DNA of 64,000 nt, taken from contig NZ_CP139438.1 of assembly GCF_034258515.1 (NCBI RefSeq), positions 3,348,001 to 3,412,000 of the forward strand, given 5' to 3'. Shown piece after piece: positions 61,824 to 64,000 of the stretch. This DNA comes from Pseudarthrobacter oxydans. Its GTDB lineage: Bacteria; Actinomycetota; Actinomycetes; Actinomycetales; Micrococcaceae. The notes under the pieces are model-generated. The model saw nothing but the letters and a program-made list of their open reading frames with translations, had not been told where the DNA came from and did no database searches. The stretch's first letter is position 1, and every line of letters begins with the position of its first letter. The translations under genes and the position numbers were made by a program.

Positions 61824-61862
61824 TCTTGAGAAATTCTTGACGCAATGCCTGCCTGTTCTTGA
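61824..61862. promoter_or_regulatory. 11-bp-phased TCTTGA repeats, site 2
   Basis: TCTTGA at 61824, 61835 and 61857 (offsets 11 and 22), the same layout as at 53402. Downstream sequence GTCCAGAGT parallels GTCCACAGT at site 1. Confidence 0.5.
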
Positions 61863-62149
61863 GCTGCCGGGTCCAGAGTGTTGAAAAACAGACCGGGGCC
61901 GATGGCGGAGGCGGCGGATCAGCGTCGATTCGCAAAGAAGCCGTCGGCCCCCGCGCCGCCCGAGCCCTGCTTTCCCTGTGGGCCTCCTGAGCCGCTTGAT
62001 GGACTGGCGTGCCTGGCAAACTCCAAGGCAATTTGGCCGCCCGCCGGCACTCCGTCCGAAAAGGCGAAATAGGGGGCTTGAACAAGACGTTGGGGGACCT
62101 TCACGCGTCGGCTGCCGAACTGGCGGTCCTTGGCCCTTTGCACGGAACA

Positions 62150-62182
62150 CGAACGACGGCGGCACGCGGCCGCCGTCGTTCG
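62150..62182. terminator. GTACGACGGCGGC-type palindrome, copy 5
   Basis: A 14-bp stem CGAACGACGGCGGC with its complement around ACGCG; followed by CTTTGCCTTTT. Confidence 0.75.
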
Positions 62183-62213
62183 CTTTGCCTTTTCGAGGCT
62201 GGTCCCCGCATCG

Positions 62214-62291
62214 AGTGAGAGAAGGTTCGGGTTAAACCCACATCAAGTGAGAGATGGTTGGAATTAAACCGACGTCAAGTGAGAGAGCGTC
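62214..62291. repeat. 32-bp tandem repeat array C
   Basis: AGTGAGAGA occurs at 62214, 62246 and 62278, exactly 32 bases apart, with (A)TTAAACC between. The last unit has AGTGAGAGAGCGTCGG as in array B. Lies after the E2 gene on its strand. Confidence 0.85.
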
Positions 62292-62303
62292 GGGTGGGGG
62301 GGG

Positions 62304-63806
62304 TTAGAGGTCGGCGAGGAGGGTGGTTGGGTTTTCAATTGCGTCGGCCACGAAGCGGAGGAAGCCGGCTGCCGTGCCGCCGTCGCAGACGCGGTGGTCG
62401 AAGGTCAGTGTCAGCTCGGTGACCTTGCGGACGGCCAGCTCGCCGTTCACCACCCACGGCTTGTCGATGATCCGGCCCACGCCCAGGATGGCCACCTCGG
62501 GGTGGTTGATGATCGCCGCGGAGCCGTCCACCCCGAACACGCCGTAGTTGTTGAGCGTGAAGGTGCCGCTGCCCAGCTCGGTGGGGGTCGCCTTGCCCTG
62601 GCGTGCGACGTCGGTGAGCCGGCGGATCTCGGCGTCCAGATCGCGGGCAGTCAGCTTCTCGGCGGCGCGGACGGACGGGACCACCAGGCCCCGGTCGGTC
62701 TGGGCGGCGATGCCGAGGTTGACGCCGTCGAACGAGACAATCTCCTGGGACCCATCGGACGCAGTCTCGATCCGGGTGTTCAGCTCCGGGTACTTTTTTA
62801 GCCCAGCCGTGACAAAACGCGCGATGAACGCGAGCAGGCCCGGCACCTGGGAGCCGCCGGCCTTGAGCCCTTCGCGAAGCTCCAACAGACCAGTGGCGTC
62901 CACGTCCACCCAGACTGTCGCCTCGGGGATTTCGGAACGGCTGCGCGCCATGTTGGCGGCAACGGCCTTGCGCACTCCCCTGACCGGTGTCCGGGCAGCG
63001 ATGGGCAGCCCGGTCCGGGCGTCCACGCCCTCCGGTGCCGCTGTGGTTTTGGCTGGTTCAGCCGGGGCCTTGGGGGTTTCGACGGGCTTGGTTTCGGCAG
63101 GTTCGACCACCGGGGCGTGGATGGCCTTCTCCACGTCACGCCGCATGATCAGCCCGCCCTCGCCCGAGCCGGGGAGCTCGCCGAGGTCCACGCCGTGTTC
63201 CCGGGCCATGCGCCGGACCAGCGGGGAGATCACGGCACCGAGCCTGCCGGGAACGCGAGTGCGCAGCAGGGTGAGGTCGTCCTCGGCGGGCTTGATTTCC
63301 TGCGACTCGAGCACGGAGACAGAGGCTTTGGGCGCGCGGGTGCGCCGGGCAACACCGTGCCCGCCCGGAGTGCCATAACCGATCAAGACGTTTCCCGAAC
63401 CGGCCCGCTCCTCCTCACGATAAGGTTCAGCAGCAGACGACGCGGATGATGCCGCCCCGGGAGTGGCATCGGGCCTGTCGGAGCCGGACGACATGCTGCT
63501 TGCAGCAATGTCGTCCGGCGAAGGGGCGGGGGCGGCATCATCCGCGGCGCCACGGGTTGCACCAACAGGCGTCACCGAGATCAGCGGCTTCCCCACGTCC
63601 AGCGTCTCGCCCGGCTGTCCGTGCAGCTCGGCCACGATCCCGGCATACGGGGAGGGCACCTCAACCGTGGACTTCGCGGTTTCCACCTCGGCGATGGGCT
63701 GGTCCACGGAGATCTCGTCCCCCACGGCAACGTGCCAGGACACCAGCTCGGCTTCGGTGAGGCCCTCGCCCAGGTCCGGCAACAAAAACACACGCGTTTC
63801 ACTCAT
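62304..63806 (-). CDS. 2-oxoacid dehydrogenase E2 (dihydrolipoamide acyltransferase)
   Basis: 500 aa. Lipoyl domain with [17 protein letters not shown] (lipoylated Lys), an Ala/Ser/Pro linker, the E1/E3-binding domain [20 protein letters not shown], a second linker ([19 protein letters not shown]) and the catalytic domain ending [16 protein letters not shown] with the active-site His and Asp. Takes an acyl group from E1 to CoA. ATG at 63806 begins the lipoyl domain; it follows E1-beta by two bases. Confidence 0.93.
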   Translation of the reverse strand: MSETRVFLLPDLGEGLTEAELVSWHVAVGDEISVDQPIAEVETAKSTVEVPSPYAGIVAELHGQPGETLDVGKPLISVTPVGATRGAADDAAPAPSPDDIAASSMSSGSDRPDATPGAASSASSAAEPYREEERAGSGNVLIGYGTPGGHGVARRTRAPKASVSVLESQEIKPAEDDLTLLRTRVPGRLGAVISPLVRRMAREHGVDLGELPGSGEGGLIMRRDVEKAIHAPVVEPAETKPVETPKAPAEPAKTTAAPEGVDARTGLPIAARTPVRGVRKAVAANMARSRSEIPEATVWVDVDATGLLELREGLKAGGSQVPGLLAFIARFVTAGLKKYPELNTRIETASDGSQEIVSFDGVNLGIAAQTDRGLVVPSVRAAEKLTARDLDAEIRRLTDVARQGKATPTELGSGTFTLNNYGVFGVDGSAAIINHPEVAILGVGRIIDKPWVVNGELAVRKVTELTLTFDHRVCDGGTAAGFLRFVADAIENPTTLLADL

Positions 63807-63808
63807 GG

Positions 63809-64000
63809 TCAGTTCTCCCACTGAAGGTCGTCGACGGCGTCGAGGATGCGGTCCACGCCGGGCAGGTAGTACTTCTCAAGCTTGGGCGCCGGGTACGGGA
63901 TGTCGAACCCGGTCACGCGGCGGATGGGGGCGGCCAGGTGGTGGAAGCAGCGCTCCTGAACCCGGGCCACTATCTCGGAGGACACGGACGCGAAGCCGTG
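63809..64000 (-). CDS. 2-oxoacid dehydrogenase E1-beta C-terminus (partial)
   Basis: About 63 residues to the edge: [40 protein letters not shown] and [15 protein letters not shown] are the C-terminal transketolase-like part of E1-beta. The complex may be of branched-chain or pyruvate type; which cannot be told from this end. The rest lies beyond the window. Confidence 0.88.
   Translation of the reverse strand, partial: HGFASVSSEIVARVQERCFHHLAAPIRRVTGFDIPYPAPKLEKYYLPGVDRILDAVDDLQWEN

Larger units (their letters stand above)
61608..62303. other. Gene-poor stretch of about 700 bases
   Basis: No convincing gene. It holds a TGAGTACTCA palindrome at about 61714 upstream of the GH16 gene, the TCTTGA repeats (61824-61862), palindrome copy 5 (62150-62182) and repeat array C (62214-62291). 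A 64-codon ORF at 61878-62072 is open but Pro/Ala-rich and unlike a typical protein. Confidence 0.6.

Noticed and set aside
61878..62072. 64-codon plus-strand frame after the TCTTGA repeats
   Set aside because: Pro/Ala-rich, no ribosome site, and overlapped by several equally open frames; kept only as a possibility if a transcript is found.

Overview
The window is high-GC DNA with dense, short-spaced genes, many GTG/TTG starts and several apparently leaderless genes. It looks like a chromosomal segment of a Gram-positive actinobacterium, most likely Arthrobacter/Pseudarthrobacter-type Micrococcaceae. Pointers are menaquinone genes (menD, menC), CmtR-type and ChrB-type metal genes, a KdpD/KdpE pair and an ANTAR regulator. 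The genus is inferred from gene content only. No rRNA, tRNA, CRISPR array, phage or insertion sequence was recognised.

Layout. 0-12 kb: the start of menD, then a self-contained carbohydrate cluster (LacI regulator, lipoprotein plus two ABC permeases, cytoplasmic GH3, Tat-exported GH144-like enzyme) with three matching operators, then phoX, menC and corA. 12.8-19.3 kb: an ABC-2 exporter, ArsR and AHSA1 proteins, a ChrB-domain/MFS pair and a PAP2 protein. 19.6-31.6 kb: a two-component system whose genes converge and overlap, a PepSY protein, LssY-like and alpha/beta hydrolases, an MFS transporter, a CmtR/CDF metal-efflux pair, and a Ser/Thr kinase with a lipoprotein. 31.7-39.5 kb: KdpD/KdpE followed by an APC-type permease and TrkH, with no Kdp ATPase genes. 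39.7-49 kb: an RsbQ-like hydrolase coupled to a PAS-GGDEF-EAL protein, a DUF2975/HTH pair, hipBA, an NmrA-like protein, GAF-ANTAR and GAF sensors, and an acyltransferase. 49-64 kb: a bacterial look-alike of matrix metalloproteases with a seven-repeat propeller, an ArsR-rhodanese regulator, a membrane PAS-EAL protein, two SGNH hydrolases (one frameshifted), a lipid kinase, a metallo-beta-lactamase-fold protein, GH16, and the E2 and E1-beta ends of a 2-oxoacid dehydrogenase operon.

How the genes work together. The GH144-like enzyme would cut a glucan outside the cell, the lipoprotein and permeases import oligosaccharides (the ATPase must come from elsewhere), GH3 finishes hydrolysis inside, and LacI controls both itself and the operon. 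KdpDE probably drives the following potassium-uptake genes. CmtR represses the CDF exporter.

Most notable beyond ordinary genes: two dispersed intergenic repeat families (32-bp tandem units carrying AGTGAGAGAGCG, and a GTACGACGGCGGC palindrome found five times only after 49 kb); the RsbQ/PAS-GGDEF-EAL pair; the metalloprotease with a cysteine switch but no signal peptide; 11-bp-phased TCTTGA repeats at two distant sites; leaderless mini-ORFs coupled by ATGA; and a frameshift in a C-tract of one SGNH gene.
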